Source of the DNA: Rhizophagus irregularis
Taxonomy: Eukaryota; Glomeromycota; Glomeromycetes; Glomerales; Glomeraceae
Direction: 5' to 3'
Length of the DNA: 64,000 bases
NCBI RefSeq assembly: GCF_026210795.1
Contig: NC_089433.1
Location: forward strand, 310,001-374,000
The notes under the pieces are model-generated. The model did no database searches, was not told the DNA's origin, and saw only the letters and a list, made by a program, of their open reading frames with translations. Below are positions 22,235 through 34,322 of this stretch, piece after piece; the first letter of the stretch is position 1, and each line of letters opens with the position of its first letter. The translations under genes were made by a program, and so were the position numbers.

Positions 22235-22380
22235 GTCACATGACTTAAAAAATGAATGGCAAAATCTAAAGTAACTGTTTCTAGAAATTCATGGTACACA
22301 AAATACACAATCGACTTAAATAAAGCTACGGCTTTCAAACTTAAAATTTATTCCTTTTTTTATTTTTACATTAAAAAAAC
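22235..22380 (+). promoter_or_regulatory. Conserved upstream block of BTB-TLDc gene B
   Basis: GTCACATGAC at 22235-22244, TTCTAGAA at 22279-22286, and a TTAAATAAAG box near 22316, in the same order and similar spacing as in the other copies. Confidence 0.5.
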
Positions 22381-23856
22381 ATGTCTTCAAAATTTTTAGC
22401 AGAATTATCTAACGACTACGAAAAACTTTTTGAAACAGAAATTGGATATGATGTTATTATTTATGCTGGAGAAGTACAAAATACGAAGGAAATTCATGCT
22501 CATTCAAATATTTTGTGTATTAGGTCTCAATATTTCCGTTCTGCATTTTCTAATGAATGGGCCGAGAAAAGAGATGGAAAATTTATTTTTAAAAAACCAA
22601 ATATTTCACCTCAATTATTTAATATTATTCTTAGGTAATAATTTTAATAATTTATGATAAATTTTTTAATTTATACAATTTATAATTTTCTAATTGTTAA
22701 ATATATTAGGTTCATTTATTGTGGAAATATTGAATTGAAAAATTTACAAGGTCCTGATGTATTGGAGTTGTTGATAGCTGTGGATGAACTAAATATCAAT
22801 TCGTTAGTTTCCCACATTCAAGAATTTTTAATTGAACATAAAACTGAATTTTTAAAACAAAATCCAACTGGAATTCTTGAAACAGTTTATCAACATGAAA
22901 CATTTACGGATTTGTGGAATTTTTGTCTTGAAAAAATTTGTGAAGAGCCTAAAATTTTATTCAGCTCTGATAAATTTATTAATTTAAAAGCTACTTTATT
23001 AGAATCATTATTAAAAAGTGACGATTTAAATATGGATGAAATTGAAATTTGGGAGAATTTATTAAAATGGTGTTTTGCTCAACAAAATATAAAGAATGAT
23101 CCAACAAAATGGAGTAAAGAAGATATTATAAGAGTTGAAAGAGAATTATACAGATTTGTTCCTTTAATTCGTTTCTATGATATTGAACCAACTGATTTCT
23201 TTTACAAAGTTTATTGTTACAAAGGCATCTTACCACAAGATTTAATTCATGATCTTTTAGAATTTCATATAGTTCCTAACATGAAATCTAAAACTAATTT
23301 ACCACCTTCAAGAAAACCAAATTTAAAGTATCATCTTGATTCAACCGTGATTGAACCAAAACATATTCATATTTTTGCTTCATGGATTGATAGAAAAGAT
23401 TCTTCACATTATAATATGAAAAATATTCCATATGATTTTAAATTATTATATCGTTCAAATCGGGATGGAACTGACATTGAAACTTTTCATAAAAATTGTG
23501 ATTATAAAGGAGCTACTATTTGGGTAGCAAAAATTAAAAATTCTACACAAGTAATTGGAGGGTATAATCCTCTTGATTGGGATGAAGTTTCACATTGGAA
23601 AACTACTTCAAATAGCTTTATTTTTAATTTTACAGATGGTAATAATATTTCTACTGCAAAAGTAGGATATGTTGTTAGACAAGATGTTGCTGTTTATTGT
23701 GATAATTTTCACGGACCAACTATGGGTAATTTATACAGCTATAAAAATAATTGGTCTATTAAGAATCGTCACTTTGGGATTGCTTATCCTAACATAGGAA
23801 TTCCAGAAGACTTTATAGTAGAAGATTATGAAGTATTTCAAATAATTAAGAAATAA
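22381..23856 (+). CDS. BTB-BACK-TLDc protein B, intact
   Basis: Exons 22381-22634 and 22710-23856 are separated by a 75-nt intron, giving 466 aa. The BTB domain covers about residues 15-115 (GYDVIIYAGE, HAHSNILCIRSQYFRSAF). BACK runs from about 125 to 260 (LLIAVDELNINSLV, TDLWNFCLEKICEEPKILF, PLIRFYDI). TLDc runs from about 300 to the end (FASW, IPYDFKLLYRSNRDG, GATIWVAKIK, YNPLDW, GPTMGNL). The start ATG is shared with the paralogues and follows the conserved promoter block by ~95 nt from TTCTAGAA. BTB-BACK suggests a Cul3 adaptor; the TLDc partner or substrate is unknown. It has no frame damage. Its C-terminal part is the most diverged of the tandem copies (VVRQDVAVYCDNFHG). Confidence 0.92.
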
Positions 23857-24437
23857 GTTTATATGTATAGATTATTTTACTGATTGAATAAGGCCAATAT
23901 ATTTTTGAAATTTTTTTTTTTTTAATAAAAAACTTATGAGAATCTTTTAGAAAAGACAAAACTAATGAATTTATTAGAATGGATAAAATGATTGTTCCCA
24001 AGATAAAAATTTATTACATTTAAGTGCTTTATTTTTTTCAGCTTTTACTTATACGTTCAAAAAGACATTAAAATTATAAAAATTTATTAGGTGTTTCTCT
24101 CAACATCTTATCGATATTAATGTAAAAAAATGATTTTAGAGATAGTAAATTGTTTACTAACAACTTGTGTGTAACGCATTTATTTCTTTTAATCTTTTTT
24201 ATTAATAAGTAGTAAGTCATAAGAGATTAGTGAATTTAATAAATGAAATACTGATACAAGTTTACATAATTATAAACAAACTTGTGATGCATCATTTGAG
24301 ATCTTTTAAGATTTTTGATATCACAATTATGTGGCATCTGATAAAAATGCGATTATTTATTTACATAAATCGTTAGATTCGTAGTTCTTTGACATCTTAA
24401 TAATAATACTTCTATTTTTGGACACTCGTAATAATTT
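23857..24437. other. Spacer between BTB-TLDc genes B and C
   Basis: Homologous to the spacer after gene C and gives the empty site for the MITE found there (target around 23960-23985). No gene seen. Confidence 0.65.
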
Positions 24438-24578
24438 GTCACATGACTTAAAAAAAATGAATGACAAACTGTCTCTAGAAATTCATGGTACACAAAATAC
24501 GCAATCGACATAAAATTACTTAAATAAAGTTACGGCTTTCAAACTTAAAATTTATTGTTTTTTTTACACTAAAAAATC
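24438..24578 (+). promoter_or_regulatory. Conserved upstream block of BTB-TLDc gene C
   Basis: GTCACATGAC at 24438-24447 and CTCTAGAA at 24473-24480 (one base off the TTCTAGAA of the other copies), followed by a CTTAAATAAAG box near 24518. Confidence 0.5.
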
Positions 24579-26033
24579 ATGTCTTCAAAATTTTTGGCAG
24601 AATTATCTAACGACTATGAAAAACTTTTTGAAACAGAAATTGGATATGACGTTATTATCCATGCTGGAGAGGGACAAAATAGAAAAGAAATTCATGCTCA
24701 TTCAAATATTTTGTGTATTAGGTCTCAATATTTCAGTTCTGCATTTTCTAATGAATGGGCTGAGAAAAGAGATGGAAAATTTATTTTTAAAAAACCAAAT
24801 ATTTCACCTCAATTATTTAATATTATTCTTAGGTAATAACTTTAATAATTTATGATAAATTTTTTAATTTACACAATTTATAATTTTCTAACTGTTAAAT
24901 ATGTTAGGTTCATTTATTGTGGAATTATTGAATTGAAAAATTTACAAGGTCCTGATGTATTGGAGTTGTTGATAGCTGTGGATGAGCTAAATATCAATTC
25001 GTTAGTTTCCCACATTCAAGAATTTTTGATTGAACATAAAACTGAATTTTTACAACAAAATCCAACTGGAATTCTTGAAACAGTTTATCAACATGAAACA
25101 TTTACGGACTTATGGAATTTTTGTCTTGAAAAAATTTGTGAAGAACCTAAAATTTTATTCAGCTCTGATAAATTTATTAATTTAAAAGCTCCTTTATTGG
25201 AATTATTATTAAAAAGAGACGATTTAAATATGGATGAAATTGAAATTTGGGAGAATTTATTAAAATGGTGTTTTGCTCAACAAAATATGAAGAATGATCC
25301 AACAAAATGGAGTAAAGAAGATATTATAAGAGTTGAAAGAGAATTATACAGATTTATTCCCTTAATTCGATTTTATGATATTGAACCTACTGATTTCTTT
25401 TACAAAGTTTATTGTTGCAAAGACGTCTTACCGCAAGATTTAATTCATAATCTTTTAGAATTTTACATAGTAGTTCCTAATATGAAATTTAAAACTAATT
25501 TACCACCTTCAAGAAATCGGTATCATCTTGATTCAACCTTGATTGAATCAAAACATGTTCCTATTTTTGCTTCATGGATCGAGAGGAAAGATTCTTCACA
25601 TTATAATATGAAAAATATTCCATATGATTTTAAATTATTATATCGTTCAAATCGGGATGGAACTGACACTAAAACTTTTCATAAAAATTGTGACAATAAA
25701 GGAGCTACTATTTGGGTAGCAAAAATTAAAAATTCTACACAAATAATTGGAGGGTATAATCCACTTGATTGGAATGGTAATGGTTGGAAAACTACAGGAG
25801 ATAGCTTTATTTTTAATTTTACAGACGGAAAAAATATTTCTACTTCAAAAGTAAGCTATGTTAATTATCGGGAGTATGCTGTTTTTTGTCATGATACTTA
25901 TGGACCAACCATGGGCAATTTACACTGCCACCAGAATAAATGGTCTAATTCTGATGGCAATTATCCTAATATAGGAATTCCGGAAAACTTTATAGTAGAA
26001 AATTATGAAGTATTTCAAATAATTAAGAAATAA
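24579..26033 (+). CDS. BTB-BACK-TLDc protein C, intact
   Basis: Exons 24579-24832 and 24908-26033 give 459 aa, with a 75-nt intron at the position conserved in all copies. Order: BTB (about 15-115), BACK (125-260), linker KTNLPPSRNRYHLDSTLIE, TLDc (about 295-459). The second half is nearly identical to that of gene D, suggesting recent duplication or gene conversion. Compared with gene B the linker lacks four residues. As a predicted Cul3-type adaptor with a TLDc effector domain it would act in the cytoplasm or nucleus; no signal peptide or membrane segment is seen. Confidence 0.92.
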
Positions 26034-26126
26034 GTTATTGAATAATGCCAATATATTTTTGAAATTTTTTTTTTAATAAAAAACTTATGAGAATCTTTTA
26101 GAAAAGACAGCAAACTAATGAACCTA

Positions 26127-26365
26127 CATCAGGAAGTTTTTAGGTGGGTCGATCCATGTAATTCCACGTGGGTTTGCTCAGAAATACGTGGAATTCCACA
26201 CATTTCCAATATCCTACATGGATCCACACCGAATTTCGTGGACTTATGCCGAAAATACCACGTGTTTCGTCACAGGGTATTCGGAAAATATTTAGATTTC
26301 CACATATTTCACAGTATTTGATGTGGATTTCCATGTGGATTTTAAACGGAAAAAAATTCCTGATG
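26127..26365. mobile_element. 239-bp MITE (Tc1/mariner-like, TA target site)
   Basis: The ends are inverted: left CATCAGGAAGTTTTT, right end reversed CATCAGGAATTTTTT (one mismatch in 15). Both ends abut TA (26125-26126 and 26366-26367). The paralogous spacer after gene B lacks this segment, giving an empty site. The interior has CCACGTG and ATTCCACGT motifs and no coding capacity. Confidence 0.8.
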
Positions 26366-26367
26366 TA

Positions 26368-26860
26368 TGAGAATGGATAAAATGATTGTTCCCAAGATAA
26401 AAATTTATTACATTTAAGTGCTTTATTTTTTTCAGCTTTTACTTACACGTTCAAAAAGACATTAAAATTATAAAAATTTATTAGGTGTTTTTCTCAACAC
26501 CTTATTGATATTAATGTAAAAAAAATGATTTTAGAGATAGTAAATTGTTTATTAACAACTTATGTGTAACGCATTTATTTCTTTTAATTTTTTTTTATTA
26601 ATAAGTAGTAAGTCATAAGAGACTAGTGAACTTAATAAATGAAATACTGTGTAAAAAAATACGAGTTTACATAATTATAAACAAACTTGTGATGCATCAT
26701 TTGAGATTTTTTGATCATTTAAGATTTTGATATCACGATTATGTGAGTTCTGATAAAAATGCGACTGAATATTAGCAAAGGGATTCAATAAATCAGTAAG
26801 ATCCGTAGTTTTTAACATCTTAACAATAATACTTCTATTATTGGACACTCGTAATAATTT
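26368..26860. other. Spacer between BTB-TLDc genes C and D, right part
   Basis: Closely similar to 23971-24437 after gene B. Part of the duplicated unit; no gene seen. Confidence 0.6.
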
Positions 26861-27012
26861 GTCACATGACTTAAAAAAAATGAATGACACAATCTACAGT
26901 AACTGTTTCTAGAAATTCATGGTACACAAAATACGCAATCGACATAAAATTATTTAAATAAAGTTATGGCTTTCAAACTTAAAATTTATTGTTTTTTTAC
27001 ATTAAAAAAATC
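26861..27012 (+). promoter_or_regulatory. Conserved upstream block of BTB-TLDc gene D
   Basis: GTCACATGAC at 26861-26870, TTCTAGAA at 26907-26914, and an ATTTAAATAAAG box near 26951, as in the other copies. Confidence 0.5.
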
Positions 27013-28469
27013 ATGTCTTCAAAATTTTTGGCAGAATTATCTAACGACTATGAAAAACTTTTTGAAACAGAAATTGGATATGACGTTATTATCCATGCTG
27101 GAGAGGGACAAAATAGAAAAGAAATTCATGCTCATTCAAATATTTTGTGTATTAGGTCTCAATATTTCCGTTCTGCATTTTCTAATGAATGGGCTGAGAA
27201 AAGAGATGGAAAATTTATTTTTAAAAAACCAAATATTTCACCCCAATTATTTAATATTATTCTTAGGTAATAATTTAATAATTTATGATAAATTTTTTAA
27301 TTTATACAATTTATAATTTTCTAATTGTTAAATATCATATTAGGTTCATTTATTGTGGAAATATTGAATTGAAAAATTTACAAGGTCCTGATGTATTGGA
27401 GTTGTTGATAGCTGTGGATGAACTAAATATCAATTCGTTAGTTTCCCACATTCAAGAATTTTTGATTGAACATAAAACTGAATTTTTAAAACAAAATCCA
27501 ACTGGAATTCTTGAAACAGTTTATCAACATGAAACATTTACGGATTTATGGAATTTTTGTCTTGAAAAAATTTGTGAAGAACCTAAAATTTTATTCAGCT
27601 CTGATAAATTTATTAGTTTAAAAGCTCCTTTGTTAGAATTTTTATTAAAAAGAGACGACATAAATATAGATGAAATTGAAATTTGGGAGAATTTATTAAA
27701 ATGGTGTTTTGCACAACAAAATATTAAGGATGATTCAACAAAATGGAGTAAAGAAGATATTATAAGAGTTGAAAGAGAATTATACAGATTTATTCCCTTA
27801 ATTCGATTTTATGATATTGAACCTACTGATTTCTTTTACAAAGTTTATTGTTACAAAGACGTCTTACCGCAAGATTTAATTCATAATCTTTTAGAATTTT
27901 ACATAGTTCCTAATATGAAATTTAAAACTAATTTACCACCTTCAAGAAATCGGTATCATCTTGATTCAACCTTGATTGAATCAAAACATGTTCCTATTTT
28001 TGCTTCATGGATTGAGAGGAAAGATTCTTCACATTATAATATGAAAAATATTCCATATGATTTTAAATTATTATATCGTTCAAATCGGGATGGAACTGAC
28101 ACTAAAACTTTTCATGAAAATTGTGACAATAAAGGAGCTACTATTTGGGTAGCAAAAATTAAAGATTCTACACAAATAATTGGAGGGTATAATCCACTTG
28201 ATTGGAATGGTAATAATTGGAAAACTACAACAGATAGCTTTATTTTTAATTTTACAGATGGAAAAAATATTTCTACTGCGAAAGTAGGTTATGTTATCAA
28301 TCAGAAGTCAGCTGTTTTTTGTTATGGCACTTATGGACCAACCATGGGCAATTTACACTGCAACCGGAATAAATGGTCTAATTCTGATTGCAATTATCCT
28401 AATGTAGGAATTCCAGAAAATAATTTCACAGTAGAATATTATGAAGTATTTCAAGTAATTAATAAATAA
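27013..28469 (+). CDS. BTB-BACK-TLDc protein D, intact
   Basis: Exons 27013-27266 and 27344-28469 give 459 aa. The frame is open a little upstream (to 26989), but ATG 27013 is the start shared with the three paralogues and is chosen for that reason. The intron is 77 nt, two longer than in the other copies. BTB, BACK and TLDc are complete with FASW, GATIWVAKIK, YNPLDW and GPTMGNL. The C-terminal NNFTVEYYEVFQVINK matches the partial gene at 1-652 better than genes B and C, so those two probably share the most recent 3' ancestry. It is last in the tandem array. Confidence 0.92.
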
Positions 28470-29492
28470 GAACTGAATCATTAATGAATAATTAATAAAA
28501 TTGTATATTTTATTGAATTTGTTCAAAAAAAAAATTTAGAGGCCACTATTAATAAAATATTGCAATACTTTCAACAAACTTTTGTGCATATTCAATTTAT
28601 TGGATGGTTTAATCCCAAATCATTTTATAATAACTGAAATGATGCTATAAAAAATTCCAGTCTGACTAAACCGCGACTAAACCGCCGCGGCTGATATAAT
28701 AATTATATACTGTAATTACTGTACATTTATAGAAAAATATTTATTATTGAGAATTTGTATAATACAAAAAGAAATACATACAGGTTGAGGCGTTGAGATT
28801 TCTTATTCACTGTGCACACTTGACCCCCTATAAAAAATCAAAAAATTTAATGAATATCTATTTATCTATAAGTAATAATTCTATCAAGCTGACGAAATAC
28901 GAGACAGAGTATTTCTGTATTTGAATCCAAACCTATTATTGTACATCTTTTTATCTGTAACTAAATTTCTTGTTGCGGGATAAGTATTTTTTATCATTAA
29001 AATGATAAAGTTTCAGCAGTTGATATTTGAGCTTCGCTTTTGGAGTCATCTTCACGCACTTTCAGAATAGGCTTCCTTTCAGAAATTTCATGAGTTTTGT
29101 TTTCTTTAACTATTATTTGTAATTTAGAATATCAAACTCAAAATTATATTTATTAGCCTATTTGAAATATTTGATTAAAAATGATCAAATTAATACGATC
29201 TTATTAATTTTAAACTTATCATTCCCGCTCAGAATTAATATTATCTTATTTATCTGTTATTACTTTTTTTATGGGTAGAATTTTAAAAAAAAAAATTTAC
29301 TCAAAATATATTTTTAGTTGTAGATTATATTACTTTGGAATTAAAGTACAATAAAATAATTTTATAAAATTAAAATATCAGTTGGATGATAATATACATT
29401 ATTAAATTTAATGTATAAAAATAATTTGAAGAACGACAAAATATGGAAATTTGAATAAACAATAAACGTACTATGTCTTAATCGTATTCACT
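28470..29492. other. Intergenic, no gene seen
   Basis: AT-rich. The first ~100 bases match the 3' flank of the partial TLDc gene at 653-780. No other feature is supported. Confidence 0.55.
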
Positions 29493-30056
29493 CATTTTAC
29501 CGACACCTGTTTCATCGACATAAAATTTATCGACGTCATTTTGCCTACTTGCCATTTCACCGACATCACATTTGTCCGAAACCTATTTTAACGAATCCCT
29601 ATTATCCCTATTTTACCGACAAATCATTTTGCCAACAGAACGACATAGTATTGACTATCATGAAATTTTGCCTTTGATTTATTTTACGGTATTAATAAGA
29701 AAGCAAGGAATATTTTCAATGATATAAATTTTTTTGTCTCTAAATTCTAACCGTACTACTTGAAAAAATAAATAGAGAAAAAAATTACAAAGGAATAATT
29801 ACATTTGTACTATATAAGCTTGCATTACTAATACACTTTGTAATTAGTTTGTTGACCTTCTTTCACATTTTCAGGACTCGGAATAATTTGAAATTAAGGC
29901 GCAGTAAGAAATAAGGCGCAGCTAATAAGTTAAGTCGGTTTTACATGTCAGTAAAATGACATTTCGGTGAAATGGAGTAGGTAAATTTTCATGTCGGTAA
30001 AATGAAAGTTCGCAAAATGGCGTCGGTTAATTTCATGTCGGTGAAATGGCTCTGTA
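29493..30056. mobile_element. Fold-back element with CATTTTACCGACA / TGTCGGTAAAATG arms
   Basis: The left arm (about 29493-29575) is built from CATTTTACCGACA-like units. The right arm (about 29947-30056) holds the reverse complements, and the order aligns over roughly 80 bp. The interior (~370 bp) has no coding capacity. Exact ends and a target duplication were not identified. Confidence 0.65.
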
Positions 30057-30747
30057 AATTTTACTGTACCCTAATGAGACGATTAGATACTGCGGAATTG
30101 CTGAATTGAATTTATCACGCGATATATGTAAAATAGTGAAAAGATGATATATTCTGAAGTTAGATAACTTGATGATTTCGATAAAATAGAGAAAATAGTG
30201 ATAAAATAATGAGTTAAAGCAGAATTCTTTAAGAAAAATCATTGATAAAATCCACTAAAAATTCAGAATTCACACTTTATTATCACGTGGCTGTTATGAA
30301 TTTCACGTGAACAAACGAGAGAAACATCGGATATGCAACGTAGCGCATTCTTTTTATTTTTATGTCAGTCGTTTAAAAATTTTGGTAGAAATTATGTCAT
30401 AGTGTAAATTTGAAAAATGATTATGAATATCATGCAAATACGGGTCGTTTTATTTCTTTATTCCTCAATATTAAATGTATCGTTAGCACTTTTTAAAATA
30501 AATATAAGAAATCATGTATAAAAGGGATTTCAAGCGCTGCGAATATATTTTATACATTTTAATTAATTTCGGAATAATTTTCCGAACTTTATAATAAATA
30601 TAATATTTTATTTATATTAAAAATATAAACTGTAAGAGTCATTAATTTTAACAATCTATTTAACAAAATATAAATTTTTAATCTACATTTTTTATATTCC
30701 CTAACACCCCTCCTAACAAGTTAAGAATTTATAAGTATATAGTAACA
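30057..30747. other. Intergenic, 3' flank of the minus-strand BTB gene
   Basis: AT-rich, no gene seen. The last ~60 bases are the likely 3' UTR of the minus-strand gene. Confidence 0.5.
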
Positions 30748-32850
30748 TTATCTAGGTAAAGTAGAAACTGACATAGTTGAACTTGATGATGAACTTGAAA
30801 CTATTGAAGTTTTTCTATTTAAAATTCTTTTCATTTTACGTAATGTTAATGGACTTGCATCTATTTCTGGACCAAATGATTTTAAGGTTTTTAATTCTAA
30901 AATTGATTCAAAGTTTGAAAATTCTGATTTTTTTGTAGTATTTGATCTTTTAAGATTTTCTTCCGCTGATAATAAACTTTTTTCTAAAGTTTCAATTGGA
31001 TATGATGTCATTGATGATGATTTTGGTTTTCTTCGGACCGTATATGTTGATGATAATACGCTACTTGTTATTTTAGCTAATAATTCATCCGGTTTTTTAA
31101 TTGAACCACTTCTTTTAATAGAATTTTTTGATTTCAACGTAGCTGTAGAAGTAGATTTTGATATGGATGTGGGACTTTCAGTAGTATCAGGGATATTATT
31201 AACAGTTGATTTTGGCGGAGATTTATTTTTCGAGGTAAATAATATTAATTCATCTAATGTTTTCTCTTTGTAAGGTGCCAATGATTTCTCTTTAGAAGGT
31301 GACAATGATTTCTCTTTAGAAGGTGACAATGATTCCTCTTTAGAAGGTGATGATGATTTCTCTTTATAAGGTGACCATGATTCCTCTTTAGAAGGTGGTG
31401 ATGATTTCTCTTTATAAGGTGACCATGATTCCTCTTTAGAAGATGGTAATGATTTCTCTTTATAAGGTGACCATGATTCCTCTTTAGAAGATGGTAATGA
31501 TTTCTCTTTATAAGGTGGCCATGATTCCTCTTTAGGAGGAGGTAATGATTTCTCTTTAGAAGGTGACCATGATTCCTCTTTAGGAGGAGGTAATGATTTC
31601 TCTTTAGAAGATAGCCATGATTCCTCTTTAGGAGGTGGCATGGGAAAGGCTTGTAATAACGGAGATGGAATCGAAGAAAATGAATCACGTTTCTGAGAAG
31701 TTTTTGATGATTTGGAAGAAGATAGTGATTGTAAAGGAAGAGAGCGAGGCATCAATCTATTATAGGTAATAAACATTGTATTTTGCATAATCTTTTGATA
31801 AAGTCCTTGCCTAATAATAATAAAGTGAATGAATTAAATTAAATTAACTTTTTGAAATTTTTTTTTTTTTAAAAAAAAAAAAAAGTATGAATAATAATAT
31901 ATGATTTACTTACGTTAAAATTTCTTTATAAGGTTCAACAAGATCATAAAATATTTTAGGAGGAATATTTGTGAAACGAATAAGTGGAACACAACGTTGT
32001 AAACTAGTTTGTAATTTACTATAATCTAAAGGAGTCCAATTACGAATATCTTTTTCAAGTAGATCAATATTTTGATTTATACCCCAATTTAATACTGTAT
32101 TCCAAATTTTTTCTTCAGTTACATCTTTAAATCTACGATGTTGTAATAATTGAACTAAAATATTTTCAGGGATAATATTAAAATGATTAGAATCGAATAA
32201 TAAATAAGAATGATTTCTTAACATATCATTAACGAATTCATGTAATAATCTGAATGATGAAGAATTTGAATGTGTTTTAATTAAAACGTAAACGAAATTT
32301 GATTTTAACCAATCAGTCAATTGATATATCATATAATTTTCAATATATTGTATCAATTGATATAACCATAATTTTTCCGCCGCGATGATATAATCGAATA
32401 AATATTTTACATCTTTTTCATTTTTGAGAGATATTTTTCCTGTATAAAGGAATCTAGACGAAAAAGAAAAAAAGAAATAATTAAATTACTATACGTACTA
32501 CATGAAATGTATGTGTATATATATATATATATAAATACTTACTTTAAGATAACCTCAAATACTTCTGGTTGAATATTCGATTGAGTTATTTCAATTAATG
32601 AATTTCTTTTATTCAAATAACCGTTCGATAATATAGCACGAAAATATAAGGACCTTGCGCTTAATATACTCGTATGTGCTTTAAAACTTTTTACATTAGG
32701 AGCTTCACCAATATTTATTATCGCATCGTGATTATTAGATTCTTTAAGAAGCCAATACATGTCATTTATGAGACCTTTTTGTAATTCTGAAACCATATTA
32801 TTAAGTTTCAATTGTGGTAATAAAAAATTATCACTCTTTGTGACGTTCAT
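30748..32850 (-). CDS. BTB-BACK protein with repetitive Ser/Pro/Lys-rich tail
   Basis: Minus-strand exons are 32850-32543, 32453-31914 and 31810-30748. Introns are 89 and 103 nt (GTAAGT...AG), and the joined product is 636 aa. Exon 1 holds the BTB domain (HDAIINIGE, FKAHTSILSARSLYFRAIL). Exon 2 continues with FLYTGKI and the BACK domain (LRNHSYLLFDSNHFNIIPENILVQLL, VPLIRFTNI). Exon 3 has ~16 copies of an 8-residue repeat alternating KEKSLPPP- and KEESWSPY-like units, then a Ser-rich tail. There is no TLDc or kelch domain, so it is a different branch from the tandem array. A Cul3-adaptor role is plausible from BTB-BACK. The tail is probably disordered and a possible phosphorylation target. The ATG at 32850 gives a short leader before BTB. 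Confidence 0.85.
31262..31645 (-). repeat. 24-bp coding tandem repeat (KEKS/KEES units)
   Basis: About 16 units of 24 bp (8 codons), grouped as 48-bp pairs, lie in exon 3 of the BTB-BACK gene. Units differ by single substitutions and the frame is kept throughout. Confidence 0.9.
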
Positions 32851-34273
32851 TTTTTTTTTAAATTTCTTCGTTTTTAAAATGGGTATAAAAAATGCTTTAT
32901 TAGAAAATTTTTCAAGTTGAAAATGAAAAAAAAAAAACCGAAAAAAAATTGATCAATATATATATTTAAATTTTGAGAAACAACACGAAGAACATATGAG
33001 GATACAATAATAAATTATTTTAAATAAAGAAAGAAAGTAAGAAAGAGATCAGAAATTCGAGAAAGAGATCGTAGGTATCACCTTGTGACAGAATAGAAAC
33101 GTTACACCAGAACAAGCCAGAGAATCCGATCGGATGTTCGGATGTAACAGCATCGAATATTAAGCTTATTTCGGATTTGAAAATCATGGGTGATTAACAT
33201 GACTATCGTTGACTATCTATATAAGAAATTAATTAATACATCGGACAGAACTAGTCAATGCTTTAACTTTAACCGAAATTATCGGAAATTATTATATTGT
33301 GATATGAAACATTTACGTATCTATTTTTTTTAGGAATTCAAGTCCGAAAATAGATTTTCATATTGTCTCTAACATGCATGGAATCACAAGTATCATATAA
33401 TAATTGTCTATTTTTTGCCAAGTAATTTCTAGATTTTATCTTCTGATTTTATCAAAAATTTGTTTAACGCCGTCGCCGTTTAACGAGATTGATTAAGATA
33501 AGAGATGGGTATCACGATATAACTTTTGAAAAAAAAAAAATAAAGTTTGCGAAAACTGTCTATCTCAGCGACTTATCGATCGATCGTTTGCGTTTTTTTC
33601 GGATTTTCAATTTTTTTTTCTTTATGTGTAATAAAACTTTATAAACTTTATAAAACTGCAAAGTATACGTTATGTTTCTATACAATTTATTCAAAGAACC
33701 CAAAAAGGTTCAAAACCCAATTTTTATACAACATACCAAAAACAAAAATTAATAATATAATAAAATTTACGTAAAATAGTTAGAATTCCTCTAATCAATT
33801 TAACTAGCTAAATAAATTAAAAAAAACCGAAACTTTATAAAAAACGAGAAACGTCCGAATTCAAAATTTTTAAAGTTAACAGATTTACAAAATAATTTAT
33901 AATTTATGTAATTTTAAAATTTTATGAACCAATGAAAAACTTTTAAAATTTTAAAAATTTTCCTAAAAAAGAAATATGAATTAATTTATTGTTCAAAAAT
34001 TTTCTCACGACAATATGTTGTGATACTTGGAAAAACTTTATTTATCACTAAAAGCAATGTTGTTTATCGCCGGTAAAAAATCTCGATTATTATCTAATAA
34101 TTACGTTATGCGTTATGATAGTCAAAAAAAAATTTTTCGCCATATGTTATACAGAATTTTAAGGTTTTATCGTTTTGGGGAAATTTTGTTGTAGATTAGA
34201 GATAAAGCGGATAAAATTTTTTTCATGTGGAACAAAGAGAATGTTATTGTATATTTGTATATTCCATTATTTT

Positions 34274-34322
<49 letters not shown>

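Noticed and set aside
26118-26380. Three overlapping frames between BTB-TLDc genes C and D
   Set aside because: They lie inside the 239-bp MITE, open on both strands, with no homologue in the spacer without the insertion.
31254-31688. HLLKRNHYHLLKRNHG-type frame
   Set aside because: Shifted frame of the 24-bp coding repeat of the BTB-BACK gene; low complexity and no start context.
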